Of a DNA stretch of 64,000 nt, positions 35,011 through 45,507 are shown piece by piece (within the stretch, counting starts at the first letter, position 1; the number at the start of each line of letters is the position of its first letter). A program made the position numbers and the translations under genes. Source of the DNA: SZAS-79 sp965279075. GTDB taxonomy: Bacteria; Pseudomonadota; Gammaproteobacteria; Burkholderiales; SG8-39. The DNA is taken from contig CBDIHI010000011.1 of the NCBI GenBank assembly GCA_965279075.1, forward strand, positions 1 through 64,000, written 5' to 3'. The notes below the pieces were generated by a model that saw nothing but the letters and a program-made list of their open reading frames with translations, was not told the DNA's origin and made no database searches.

Positions 35011-35651
35011 AGAACGCAGGCTGGCTGGCGCTGGTCGCCGCAATCGCGGCGGCACCGGCATTGCAGGGCTGTCTACCGGTGGCTGCGGTCGGCGTTGGGG
35101 CGGTGGCCGCATCGGCGAACGACCGCCGCACCTCCGGCACGCAGATCGAGGACGAGGGCATCGAGCTGCGCGCCTCCAATCGCATCAGCGAGCGCTGGGG
35201 TGACAAGGTCCATGTCAACGTGACCTCCTTCAACCGCAGCGTGCTGGTCACCGGCGAGGTCCCCGACGCGGCCACCAAGGCGGCGGTGGAGCAACTCGTC
35301 AGCGGCGTGCCCAACGTGCGCGGAATCACCAACGAACTGGCGGTGGCCGGCATCGCCGCGCTGTCCTCGCGCACCAACGACGCGTACATCACCTCCAAGG
35401 TCAAGGCGCGGTTCGTCGACGCGAATACGATCAACCCGTTCCACGTCAAGGTGGTCACCGAGAATTCCACGGTCTACCTGCTTGGCGTCGTGACCGAAGC
35501 CGAGGCCAAGGTTGCCACCGACGTCGCCCGCACCACCGGCGGCGTGCGCAAGGTCGTGCGCCTCTTCGACTACTGCACGACGGCGGACGACGCGTGCCGC
35601 CCGCCGGCTCCGCCCAGGCAGGACGCGGCCAAGCCACCGGCCAAGCCCTGA
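35007..35651 (+). CDS. BON-domain outer membrane lipoprotein (DolP/YraP-like)
   Basis: This 214-residue protein has a signal peptide with lipobox-like LQGC near residue 22, followed by two BON domains: one around KVHVNVTSFNRSVLVTGEVPD and one around KVVTENSTVYLLGVVTEAEA. E. coli DolP has the same build and maintains the outer membrane and the BAM complex. A Pro/Ala-rich tail (PPAPPRQDAAKPPAKP) is extra. It overlaps gmhA by 4 bp and precedes rfaE2, so it belongs to an envelope operon. Confidence 0.9.
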   Translation: MKNAGWLALVAAIAAAPALQGCLPVAAVGVGAVAASANDRRTSGTQIEDEGIELRASNRISERWGDKVHVNVTSFNRSVLVTGEVPDAATKAAVEQLVSGVPNVRGITNELAVAGIAALSSRTNDAYITSKVKARFVDANTINPFHVKVVTENSTVYLLGVVTEAEAKVATDVARTTGGVRKVVRLFDYCTTADDACRPPAPPRQDAAKPPAKP

Positions 35652-35652
35652 G

Positions 35653-36144
35653 GTGAGGGTCGTCGCCCCGGCGTTCGAGCGCAAGATCCTGCCGCCGGCG
35701 GGACTTGCGGCCGGGCTGCCGGGCGCTTCGCGCCCGCTGGTGTTCACCAACGGCGTATTCGACGTGCTGCACCGTGGCCATGCCACCTGCCTCGCCCAGG
35801 CGCGCGCGCTCGGTGCGGCGCTCGTGGTCGCGCTGAACAGCGACGCGTCCGTCCGGCGCCTGGGCAAGGGCGAAGACCGGCCCGTGAACCCGCTCGAGGA
35901 CCGTGTCGCGGTGGTCGCCGCGCTGGAGGCGGTCGATTTCGTCACCTGGTTCGAGGACGACACGCCGCTTGCGCTGATCGAGGCGCTGAGGCCGGACGTC
36001 CTCGTCAAGGGGGGCGACTGGCCGGTGGAGAAGATCGTCGGATCGGCCGGCGTCCTCGCGCGCGGCGGCCGCGTGCTTTCGATCTCTTTCGAGCACGAGC
36101 GTTCGACCACCACGCTGCTGCAGCGGATCCGGGCCGCGAAGTAG
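35653..36144 (+). CDS. rfaE2: D-glycero-beta-D-manno-heptose 1-phosphate adenylyltransferase
   Basis: This 163-residue protein is the stand-alone C-terminal half of HldE. The nucleotidyltransferase motifs FTNGVFDVLHRGHATCL and later SISFEHERSTTTLL are intact. It makes ADP-D-glycero-beta-D-manno-heptose for LPS core. The start is a GTG one base after the BON gene stop. The kinase half (rfaE1) must be elsewhere. Together with gmhA it places two steps of heptose synthesis in one operon. Confidence 0.92.
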   Translation: MRVVAPAFERKILPPAGLAAGLPGASRPLVFTNGVFDVLHRGHATCLAQARALGAALVVALNSDASVRRLGKGEDRPVNPLEDRVAVVAALEAVDFVTWFEDDTPLALIEALRPDVLVKGGDWPVEKIVGSAGVLARGGRVLSISFEHERSTTTLLQRIRAAK

Positions 36145-36189
36145 GCGACGCGCAGGTTCGCACGCGTGGTCCCGGGTTAAACTAGCGGC

Positions 36190-36714
36190 ATGAAGCTGCA
36201 CCAGCTCAAGATCGATTTCAACGCGGAACACGACCGCCTGCTCATGCTCGTCTCCACCGACGACGGTGCGGAGGTGCGCATGTGGCTTACACGCCGCTTC
36301 GTGAAGCTGCTGTGGCCGCTGCTCGTCAAGCTCGCCGAGGAAAGCCCGCGCATCAAGGTGCAGCCCAGCGCCGAGGCACGCAAGGCTTTGCTGGGCATCG
36401 AGCACCAGAAGGCGGTGCAGAAGGCGGACTTCTCCAAGCCCTTCCAGCAGGAGGCGCGCTCCACGCCGCTGGGCACCGAGCCGCTGCTCCTCGCGCGCAT
36501 CCAGACCGGCAACGACCCCCGCGGGCTGCCGGTGGTTTCCCTGCACCCGACCAGCGGGCAGGGCATCACCCTGACGCTCGACGAGGTGCTGCTGCATTCG
36601 GTGTGCCGGCTGCTGCAGGCCGCGATCACCAAGAGCGACTGGGATATCGAGCTCAAGCTGCCCGGGGTGGAAGCCGAACCCGCCGAAGAGTCCCTGCCCC
36701 GCACGTTGAACTGA
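36190..36714 (+). CDS. Conserved hypothetical protein
   Basis: This 174-residue protein starts MKLHQLKIDFNAEHDRLLM. It has no signal peptide, membrane segment or known motif that I recognise. Conserved-looking stretches are MWLTRRFVKLLWPLLVKL and TLTLDEVLLHSVCRLLQAAI. The order next to an ABC-F gene occurs in related genomes by memory. Codon use matches the neighbours, so it is a real gene. A TAAACT box lies close upstream. Its stop abuts the stop of the convergent ABC-F gene. The function is unknown. Confidence 0.75.
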   Translation: MKLHQLKIDFNAEHDRLLMLVSTDDGAEVRMWLTRRFVKLLWPLLVKLAEESPRIKVQPSAEARKALLGIEHQKAVQKADFSKPFQQEARSTPLGTEPLLLARIQTGNDPRGLPVVSLHPTSGQGITLTLDEVLLHSVCRLLQAAITKSDWDIELKLPGVEAEPAEESLPRTLN

Positions 36715-38670
<1,956 letters not shown>

Positions 38671-38708
38671 TCGGGGCCGTACAGGGAATCCGGGGGGAAC
38701 GGAGTATA

Positions 38709-40262
38709 ATGCGCGCCCTCGGCAACTCCTTGCCAAAAACACAGGCTATCGCCATCAGTTCCGGTTTCGAACAACTCGGCCTCATCCCGCCCCTGCTCCA
38801 GGCGGTCACCGACATGGGCTACACGCAGCCTTCCCCGATCCAGGAGAAGGCCATCCCCATCGTCCTCGCGGGACGCGACCTGATGGCCGGCGCGCAGACC
38901 GGCACCGGCAAGACCGGCGCCTTCGCGCTGCCCACGCTGCAGCGCCTCGCGCCGGTGGCCTCGAGCAGCACCTCGCCTGCCAAGCATCCGGTGAGGGTGC
39001 TGGTGCTCGCGCCGACGCGCGAACTCGCGATCCAGGTCGAGGAGAGCTTCAAGGCCTATGCCAAGCACATGCCGATCCGCTCGACCTGCGTCTACGGCGG
39101 TTCCGACATGCGCGCCCAGATCGCCGAGTTGAAGCGCGGCGTGGAAGTGCTGGTGGCCACGCCCGGCCGGCTGCTGGACCACGTGCAGAACAAGACCGTG
39201 ATGTTCAACCAGGTGAGCGTGCTGATCCTGGACGAGGCCGACCGCATGATGGACATGGGCTTCATGCCCGACATCCGCCGTATCATCGCGCTGCTGCCCG
39301 TCGAGCGGCAGAACCTGCTGTTCTCGGCGACCTTCCCCGACGAGATCAAGAAGCTCGCCGGCTCGATCCTGCGCAACCCGGCCGAAATCCAGATCGCCGC
39401 GAGGAATGCGGTGGCGGACCTCGTCACGCACATCGTCCACCCGGTGTCGCGCGAGAAGAAGCGCGACCTGCTGACACACCTGATCCGTTCCCGGGACCTG
39501 AAGCAGGTCCTCGTGTTCTGCGGCACGCGCATCGGCGCGAACCGCCTTGCCCACCAGCTGCGCGCGGCGGGCGTGGGGGCCGACGCCATCCACGGGGACA
39601 AGTCGCAGGCCGAGCGCCTGGTCGCGCTGGACGCCTTCAAGACCGGCAAGACCGTGGTGCTCGTCGCCACCGACGTCGCCTCGCGCGGTCTCGACATCGA
39701 AGCCCTGCCGCAGGTGATCAACTTCGACATCCCGCATTCGCCCGAGGACTACGTGCACCGCATCGGCCGCACCGGTCGCGCGGGCATGACCGGCGAGGCG
39801 ATCTCGATCGTGTCGCCGGACGACCTCGACGACCTCTCGGCGATCGAGAAGCTGATCAAGAAGAAGATCGACCGCGTGCTGGTTCCCGGCTACGAGCCGG
39901 ACCTGGCGACGCTGACCGCGCTGCTCGGCAAGGAAGCCGCCGATGCCGTGAAGGTGTCGACCCCGATCGCGCCGATTTCCTCGGGGCGCCCGCGCCGGGA
40001 GCATTCCGATCGGGAGAGGCCTGCACGCGGGGAGAGGTCCGAGCGCTTCGAGCGCCCCGAAAGGACAGAGCGTCCACATGGCGGGTCGCGTCCCCAGCCT
40101 GCGCGCGCGCCGGCGGCGCCCGCGGACCCGATCTTCAGCAAGCCCTACGAGCCCGGCACCGCGCCCGCGGCCCCCGGCCAGCCGGCATCCCCGTCTGCCC
40201 CGTCGCAGCGCCGCGCCCGTCCGATCGGCGCGCTGCTCGGCGGTTTTGGGCGTAAATCCTGA
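38709..40262 (+). CDS. DEAD-box RNA helicase (RhlE-like)
   Basis: This protein of about 517 residues has all helicase motifs: the Q motif before PSPIQEKAIP, AQTGTGKTGAF, ILDEADRMMDMGF, FSATFP and HRIGRTGR. The C-terminal 110 residues are rich in Arg, Glu and Pro, as in RhlE. It unwinds RNA in ribosome assembly or RNA decay. The start is uncertain: the ATG overlaps a TATAAT sequence (38705-38710), and the conserved GFEQLGL block begins about 20 residues later, so a TTG at 38730 is an alternative. Confidence 0.92.
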   Translation: MRALGNSLPKTQAIAISSGFEQLGLIPPLLQAVTDMGYTQPSPIQEKAIPIVLAGRDLMAGAQTGTGKTGAFALPTLQRLAPVASSSTSPAKHPVRVLVLAPTRELAIQVEESFKAYAKHMPIRSTCVYGGSDMRAQIAELKRGVEVLVATPGRLLDHVQNKTVMFNQVSVLILDEADRMMDMGFMPDIRRIIALLPVERQNLLFSATFPDEIKKLAGSILRNPAEIQIAARNAVADLVTHIVHPVSREKKRDLLTHLIRSRDLKQVLVFCGTRIGANRLAHQLRAAGVGADAIHGDKSQAERLVALDAFKTGKTVVLVATDVASRGLDIEALPQVINFDIPHSPEDYVHRIGRTGRAGMTGEAISIVSPDDLDDLSAIEKLIKKKIDRVLVPGYEPDLATLTALLGKEAADAVKVSTPIAPISSGRPRREHSDRERPARGERSERFERPERTERPHGGSRPQPARAPAAPADPIFSKPYEPGTAPAAPGQPASPSAPSQRRARPIGALLGGFGRKS

Positions 40263-40331
40263 ACTTCTGAGTCTGGAACCCGGCGCCTGGAGCCGGTCTC
40301 CGGTCAGTCGTCTTGCTGGTTCAGGAAAATC

Positions 40332-41087
40332 CTATACGCAGCGGGCGCCGTCCACTTCGATGCACGAGCCGCTGACCAGCGCGGCCTCGTCCGAGGCCAG
40401 GTAGAGACAGGCGTTCGCCACGTCCAGCGGCGTGGAAAAGCGCCCCAGCGGGATCGTCGCGAGGAAAGCCTTCCTTGCCTCCGGCGTCACCGCACCCCCC
40501 GCGAACTCCGCCGACAGCCCGGTCTCCGGGCTGAACACCGGGTTCACGCAGTTCACCCGCACGTTGTCCGGGCCGAACTCGCCGGCCATCGACTTGCTCA
40601 TCAGGATCACGGCGCCCTTCGAACTGTTGTAGATCGTGAGTCCCGGGCGCGGCCGCAGACCCGCGGTGGAGGCGACGTTCACGAAACAGCCGCCGCCCTG
40701 CTTCCTGAACACCGGCAGCGCGTGGATGGCCGACAGGTAGATGCTCTTCACGTTGACGTCGTAGACCTTGTCGAACTCGGCCTCGGTGACTTCCAGGAAG
40801 GGTTTCTTGCGGTGCGTCCAGCCGGCGTTGTTCACCACGATGTCGACGCGGCCGAACGCCGATACCGAGGCGGCCATCAGCGAGGCCCAGTCGGCGCCGC
40901 GGGTCACGTCGCCTTGCACAAAGATCGATGCGCCCTTGCCCAGTTCCGCGGCGACCCGGCCGCCGTTGCCGGCGTCGATGTCGTTCACCACGACTTTCGC
41001 GCCCTCCGCGGCAAACCGCCTGGCGATGCCTTCGCCGAATCCCGAGCCCGCGCCGGTGACGATCGCCACCTTGTCCCTGAGTCTCAT
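40332..41087 (-). CDS. Short-chain dehydrogenase/reductase
   Basis: This 251-residue SDR has the cofactor motif TGAGSGFGEG, the structural NNAG, and the catalytic Ser and YNSSK (Tyr-x3-Lys). The Asp after the second strand (VVNDID) indicates preference for NAD. It ends in SGSCIEVDGARCV, near the usual FabG-like end. The substrate is unknown; homologues act on hydroxyacids or sugars. It is divergent from ppa and has no visible operon partners. Confidence 0.92.
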   Translation of the reverse strand: MRLRDKVAIVTGAGSGFGEGIARRFAAEGAKVVVNDIDAGNGGRVAAELGKGASIFVQGDVTRGADWASLMAASVSAFGRVDIVVNNAGWTHRKKPFLEVTEAEFDKVYDVNVKSIYLSAIHALPVFRKQGGGCFVNVASTAGLRPRPGLTIYNSSKGAVILMSKSMAGEFGPDNVRVNCVNPVFSPETGLSAEFAGGAVTPEARKAFLATIPLGRFSTPLDVANACLYLASDEAALVSGSCIEVDGARCV

Positions 41088-41155
41088 GCCGTCTCCTCGT
41101 TATTGGGGGATGCCGGGGCATTATAGAATCGCGCACCGCCCCGAAGGAAAGCCCA

Positions 41156-41704
41156 ATGAACCTCGACCGAGTCACCACCGGCCGCGACGTGCCGAACGAC
41201 GTCAACGTGATCATCGAGATTCCGATGAACGCCGAGCCGATCAAGTACGAGGTCGACAAGGAGACCGGGGCGATGTTCGTCGACCGGTTCATGTCCACCG
41301 CCATGCACTACCCGTGCAACTACGGCTACATCCCCCGCACGCTGTCCGGCGACGGCGACCCCGTGGACGTGCTGGTGCTCTCGCCGTTCCCGCTGATCAC
41401 CGGCGTGGTGCTGCGCTGCCGCCCGGTCGGCATGCTGAAGATGGAGGACGAGGCCGGGGAGGACACCAAGCTGCTGGCGGTGCCCATCGACAAGCTGACG
41501 AACCTCTACCGCACGGTCAACTCGCCGCGCGACCTGCCCGAGCTCACGCTCGCCCAGATCGCCCACTTCTTCCAGCACTACAAGGACCTCGAGCCCGGCA
41601 AGTGGGTGAAGGTGGAGGGCTGGGTCGGGCCGCAGGAGGCGAAGAAGGAAATCCTCGACGGCGTGGCGCGCTACGGCCGCGCGAAGAAGAAGCCGAAGTT
41701 CTAG
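41156..41704 (+). CDS. ppa: Inorganic pyrophosphatase
   Basis: This 182-residue family I enzyme hydrolyses pyrophosphate. The Mg-binding signature DGDPVDVLVL is intact, preceded by the conserved MHYPCNYGYIPRTL; the end includes VGPQEAKKEI. Length fits bacterial Ppa (about 175). A TATAGAAT sequence around 41122-41129 is a likely -10. The stop shares CTAG with the stop of the convergent GNAT-like gene. Confidence 0.97.
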   Translation: MNLDRVTTGRDVPNDVNVIIEIPMNAEPIKYEVDKETGAMFVDRFMSTAMHYPCNYGYIPRTLSGDGDPVDVLVLSPFPLITGVVLRCRPVGMLKMEDEAGEDTKLLAVPIDKLTNLYRTVNSPRDLPELTLAQIAHFFQHYKDLEPGKWVKVEGWVGPQEAKKEILDGVARYGRAKKKPKF

Positions 41705-42816
41705 GGTTGCTTGAAGGGGCTGTGCTCGCGCAGCTCGTTCACGTACTTCGCGATGCCCTCGGATTCCCGGCCGAGAAACTCCTCGACCGCCTCCGAAAAC
41801 TGCGGGTGCGCCAGCCAGTGGGCCGAAACGGTCTCGACAGGCAGCAGGCCGCGGAACAGCTTGTGCTCGCCCTGCGCGCCGCCTTCGAACGTGTCCAGCC
41901 TGCGCGCGATCGCGAAGTCGATCGCCTGGTAGTAGCAGGCCTCGAAATGCATCAGCGGCACGTACTCCAGCGACCCCCAGTAGCGCCCGTACAGCGTTTG
42001 CGGCGTATAGAGGTTGAATGCGCCGCCGATCGGCGCACCGTTGCGCTCGGCGAGGATCAGAAGCGTGTGCTCGGGCAGCGACTCGCCCAGGCGCAGGAAG
42101 AACTCCAGGTTGAGGTAGGGCGTCGACTGGTGCATCCGGTAGGTGTGCCGGTAGCACTTGTTGAAGAACTCCCAGTGCTCGCGCCGGATCGATTCTCCCG
42201 TCAGGTGGCGGAAGGTGACGCCGGCCTCGCGGACCTTCCTGCGCTCCTGCTTCAGGTTCTTCCTCTTCTGGTGCGACATGCGCGCGAGGAACGCCTCGAA
42301 GTCGGCGTAGCCCTCGTTCCTCCAGTGGAACTGCACGGTGCGCCGGAGCATCATGCCGCGCGCCTGCATCAGCCCGGCTTCGCTTTCCTTCGGGAACAGC
42401 ACGTGCAGCGAAGACACGCCCTTCGCGAGGTCGAGCGCCTTGCCGACCAGCAGCGCGCGGTCGGCGTCGTTGCCCGCGAGCACGCGGGGACCCGTGACGG
42501 GCGTGAACGGCACGGCGCACAGCAGCTTGGGGTAGTACTCGAGGCCGTGGCGCGAGTAGGCGTCCGCCCATGCCCAGTCGAAGACGTATTCGCCGTAGGA
42601 GTGCGTCTTCAGGAAGAGGGGCATCGCGCCGGCCACCTCGCCGTCGCGTTCGAGCACGAGGACCTGCGGCTGCCAGCCCGTGCGCGCCGACGCGCAGCCC
42701 GTGTCGATCAGCGCGTGCAGGAATTCGTGGCGCAGGAACGGGTTGCCTTCGCACCAGCGGTTCCATCCCGCGGGATCGATGCCGCCCAGGGTTTCGAGGA
42801 TGCGGAGGCGGATCAC
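41701..42816 (-). CDS. GNAT/FemAB-like protein (DUF482 family)
   Basis: This 371-residue protein matches the DUF482 (PF04339) family, a relative of FemAB and GNAT acyltransferases. Diagnostic stretches are NPFLRHEFLHALIDTG near residue 25, SHQKRKNLKQERRKV in the middle, and FEGGAQGEHKLFRGLLP near the C-terminus. The acyl donor and acceptor are unknown. No signal peptide is present. It is convergent with ppa, sharing the CTAG stop, and divergent from nadE. Confidence 0.88.
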   Translation of the reverse strand: MIRLRILETLGGIDPAGWNRWCEGNPFLRHEFLHALIDTGCASARTGWQPQVLVLERDGEVAGAMPLFLKTHSYGEYVFDWAWADAYSRHGLEYYPKLLCAVPFTPVTGPRVLAGNDADRALLVGKALDLAKGVSSLHVLFPKESEAGLMQARGMMLRRTVQFHWRNEGYADFEAFLARMSHQKRKNLKQERRKVREAGVTFRHLTGESIRREHWEFFNKCYRHTYRMHQSTPYLNLEFFLRLGESLPEHTLLILAERNGAPIGGAFNLYTPQTLYGRYWGSLEYVPLMHFEACYYQAIDFAIARRLDTFEGGAQGEHKLFRGLLPVETVSAHWLAHPQFSEAVEEFLGRESEGIAKYVNELREHSPFKQP

Positions 42817-42943
42817 TGCGGAGGCGGGGCCCTGTGGGAGTGCGGAAAGCGGGAGCCATTATTCCGGATGCCCGCTCTCCCGGGCAAGCGCGGCGTTTGC
42901 GGTATATTCAGACAATGAATCCAGCCAAGTGCGCGAGCGGAAA

Positions 42944-44560
42944 ATGAGTGGCGCCCGCATCGTGCTGGCCCTCGCGCAGATCAACTGCACGGTGGGCGAC
43001 CTGCAGGGCAACGCCGCCCGCATCCTCGACTACACGGCCCGGGCGCGCGAGCGCGGGGCGGACGTGGTGCTGACTCCCGAGCTGTCCCTGTGCGGCTACC
43101 CGCCGGAAGACCTGCTGCTGCGTGAAGGGTTCTACGCCGATTGCCGGCGCGAGCTCGATGCGCTGGCTTCGAAGGTTACGGGCATCACCGCAGTGGTCGG
43201 GTTCCCGGAACTGGCGGCCGACGGCAAGCGCTACAACGCCGCCGCGGTGATCCGCGATGGGCGCATCGTGGCCGTCGCGCGCAAGCACGACCTGCCGAAC
43301 TACGAGGTGTTCGACGAGAAGCGCTACTTCACGGCCTGGAACGAGCCCTGCATCCTCGAGGTGAGGGGCGTGCGCTTCGGCCTCACGATCTGCGAGGACG
43401 TCTGGTGGCCCGAAGCACCGGCCATGGCGAAGGCCGCCGGCGCCCAGGTGATCCTCTCCATCAATGCCTCGCCCTACCACAAGCGAAAGCAACCCACGCG
43501 GCACAGGGTCTTCCGCGAGTGGATCCGCGCAAGCGGCCTGCCGATGGTTTACGTCAACCTCGTCGGCGGGCAGGACGAGCTGGTGTTCGACGGCGCTTCC
43601 TGCGTGCTGGACGGCGAGGGCAATGTGGTGCAGCAGGCGCCGTTCTTCGAGGAGTCGCTCGAACTCGTCGAGTTCGAAGGCGCGAAGCCCCTGCCGGGCG
43701 CGATCTCGAAGGAGCTGTCGCTCGAGGCCGAGGTGTACCAGGCCCTGGTCGTGGGCACGCGCGATTACCTCGGAAAGAACGGGTTCCCTGGCGCGCTGCT
43801 GGGGCTCTCCGGCGGGGTGGATTCGGCGCTGACGCTGGCCGTCGCCTGCGACGCGCTCGGCGCCGACAAGGTGAGGGCGGTGATGATGCCCACGCAGTAC
43901 ACCGCGCAGATGAGCCTCGACGACGCGAAGGAGATGGCGCGGCGCGTGGGCGTGCGCTACGACGTGATCCCGATCAAACCCGTGTTCGACAGCTTCCTCT
44001 CCACGCTCTCGAAGGAGTTCGAGGGCCGCGCGCCGGACCTCACCGAGGAGAACCTGCAGGCGCGCATCCGCGGCACGATCCTGATGTCGCTGTCCAACAA
44101 GTTCGGCTCGATCGTCCTCACCACGGGCAACAAGTCGGAGATGGCGGTGGGCTACTCGACCCTGTACGGCGACATGGCCGGCGGCTACGCGGTGATCAAG
44201 GACCTCGCCAAGACGCTGGTCTGGGACGTCACGCGCTACCGCAACACCGTGTCCGACATCATCCCGGAGAACATCATCACCCGGGCACCCTCGGCGGAGC
44301 TGCGCGACAACCAGACCGACCAGGACAGCCTGCCGGCCTATGAGGTGCTCGACGGCATCATGGAAGCCTACATGGAGCTGAACCGCAGCCCGGCGGAGAT
44401 CGTCGCCCAGGGGTATGCCGCGGCCGACGTGCAGCGCGTCGTGGGGCTCATCAAGCGCAGCGAATACAAGCGCCGCCAGGCCCCGCCCGGGGTGCGCATC
44501 ACCTTCCGCGGCTTCGGCAAGGACTGGCGCTACCCGATCACGTCGAGGTACAGGGAATAG
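42944..44560 (+). CDS. nadE: Glutamine-dependent NAD+ synthetase
   Basis: This 538-residue protein has an N-terminal nitrilase-type glutaminase with the Glu-Lys-Cys triad in TPELSLCGYPPEDL, RKHDLPNY and GLTICEDVWW. The C-terminal synthetase domain has the PP-loop LSGGVDSALT. It converts deamido-NAD to NAD using ammonia from glutamine. A TATATT box at 42903-42908 is a likely -10. A longer reading frame upstream crosses this box and is rejected. It is followed by glnB, a linkage seen in many betaproteobacteria. Confidence 0.97.
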   Translation: MSGARIVLALAQINCTVGDLQGNAARILDYTARARERGADVVLTPELSLCGYPPEDLLLREGFYADCRRELDALASKVTGITAVVGFPELAADGKRYNAAAVIRDGRIVAVARKHDLPNYEVFDEKRYFTAWNEPCILEVRGVRFGLTICEDVWWPEAPAMAKAAGAQVILSINASPYHKRKQPTRHRVFREWIRASGLPMVYVNLVGGQDELVFDGASCVLDGEGNVVQQAPFFEESLELVEFEGAKPLPGAISKELSLEAEVYQALVVGTRDYLGKNGFPGALLGLSGGVDSALTLAVACDALGADKVRAVMMPTQYTAQMSLDDAKEMARRVGVRYDVIPIKPVFDSFLSTLSKEFEGRAPDLTEENLQARIRGTILMSLSNKFGSIVLTTGNKSEMAVGYSTLYGDMAGGYAVIKDLAKTLVWDVTRYRNTVSDIIPENIITRAPSAELRDNQTDQDSLPAYEVLDGIMEAYMELNRSPAEIVAQGYAAADVQRVVGLIKRSEYKRRQAPPGVRITFRGFGKDWRYPITSRYRE

Positions 44561-44635
44561 GGCCGCCGCGTTACCCGCGTTACAATAGGCGCGACCCCCT
44601 TGGGCAGCCGCAGGACAAGCACTGGAGGAACCGGC

Positions 44636-44974
44636 ATGAAGAAGATCGAAGCCATCGTCAAGCCTTTCAAGCTCGACGAAGTCCGCGAGGCGCTGTCCGA
44701 GGTCGGTGTCACCGGCCTCACCGTGACCGAGGTCAAGGGCTTCGGCCGCCAGAAGGGCCACACCGAGTTGTACCGCGGCGCGGAGTACGTAGTGGACTTC
44801 CTTCCCAAGGTGAAGATCGAAGTGGTCGTGCCCGACAACCACGTGGAGCCCGCCATCGAGGCGATCGTGAAGGCCGCCCGTACCGGCAAGATCGGCGACG
44901 GCAAGATCTTCGTCACTTCGGTCGAGCACGTGGTGCGCATCCGCACCGGCGAAATCAACGACGCGGCGGTCTAG
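44636..44974 (+). CDS. glnB: Nitrogen regulatory protein P-II
   Basis: This 112-residue protein is a canonical P-II. Tyr51, the uridylylation site, is present in the T-loop (ELYRGAEY), and the C-terminal signature TGKIGDGKIFV is intact. P-II senses 2-oxoglutarate, ATP/ADP and, through GlnD, glutamine, and it controls glutamine synthetase and NtrB. AGGAGG-like GGAGGAA lies before the ATG. A TACAAT box at 44581-44586 suggests its own promoter between nadE and glnB. Confidence 0.97.
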   Translation: MKKIEAIVKPFKLDEVREALSEVGVTGLTVTEVKGFGRQKGHTELYRGAEYVVDFLPKVKIEVVVPDNHVEPAIEAIVKAARTGKIGDGKIFVTSVEHVVRIRTGEINDAAV

Positions 44975-44978
44975 CCGC

Positions 44979-45503
44979 CTATCGTTTCGCCTTCAGCAAC
45001 ACCAGCACCGCGCCGCCGCCGCCTTCGTGCGCCGGCGCCTGGCAGTAGGCCAGCACCTCGTCGCGCGGATTCAGCCAGTTCCTGAGCTTCGCCTTCAGCA
45101 CCGGCTCGCGGTTCCTCGAGCCGTACCCCTTGCCGTGCACGATCCGGACACACCGCTGCCCGCGGTGCGAGGCGAGCGCCACGAATTCCGCCACTTTCGC
45201 GGCCGCCTCGTGCCGGTTCATTCCGTGCAGGTCGAGGCCGGCCTGCACCACCCAATGCCCGCGGCGCAGCCGCCGCAGCACCTGCTTCGAGAGCCCGTCG
45301 CGCAGGTAGGAGAGTTCCTCGCCGGTTTCGAGGGCCTCGTCGGGCGTGACGTCGCGTTCGATGCTCTCGATGAGCGCCGCGCGCTCGTCGCGCAGCATCT
45401 GCACCGGCACCGGCGGTGCCGGGGGACGGGCGGGTGCGGCGCGGCGCGCCGGCTTCAGCGGCTGGACGTCGGCGACCGCCTTGGCGAAGTCGTCGTCGGC
45501 CAT
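44979..45503 (-). CDS. Smr domain protein (MutS2 C-terminal-like)
   Basis: This 174-residue protein has a disordered Ala/Pro-rich N-terminus and a C-terminal Smr domain with LDLHGMNRHEA and VRIVHGKGYGS. Smr proteins of this YdaL/SmrA type are nicking endonucleases for branched DNA or RNA. It begins 4 bp after trxB on the same strand, so the two are cotranscribed. The 3' end almost touches glnB. Confidence 0.92.
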   Translation of the reverse strand: MADDDFAKAVADVQPLKPARRAAPARPPAPPVPVQMLRDERAALIESIERDVTPDEALETGEELSYLRDGLSKQVLRRLRRGHWVVQAGLDLHGMNRHEAAAKVAEFVALASHRGQRCVRIVHGKGYGSRNREPVLKAKLRNWLNPRDEVLAYCQAPAHEGGGGAVLVLLKAKR

Positions 45504-45507
45504 GGAC

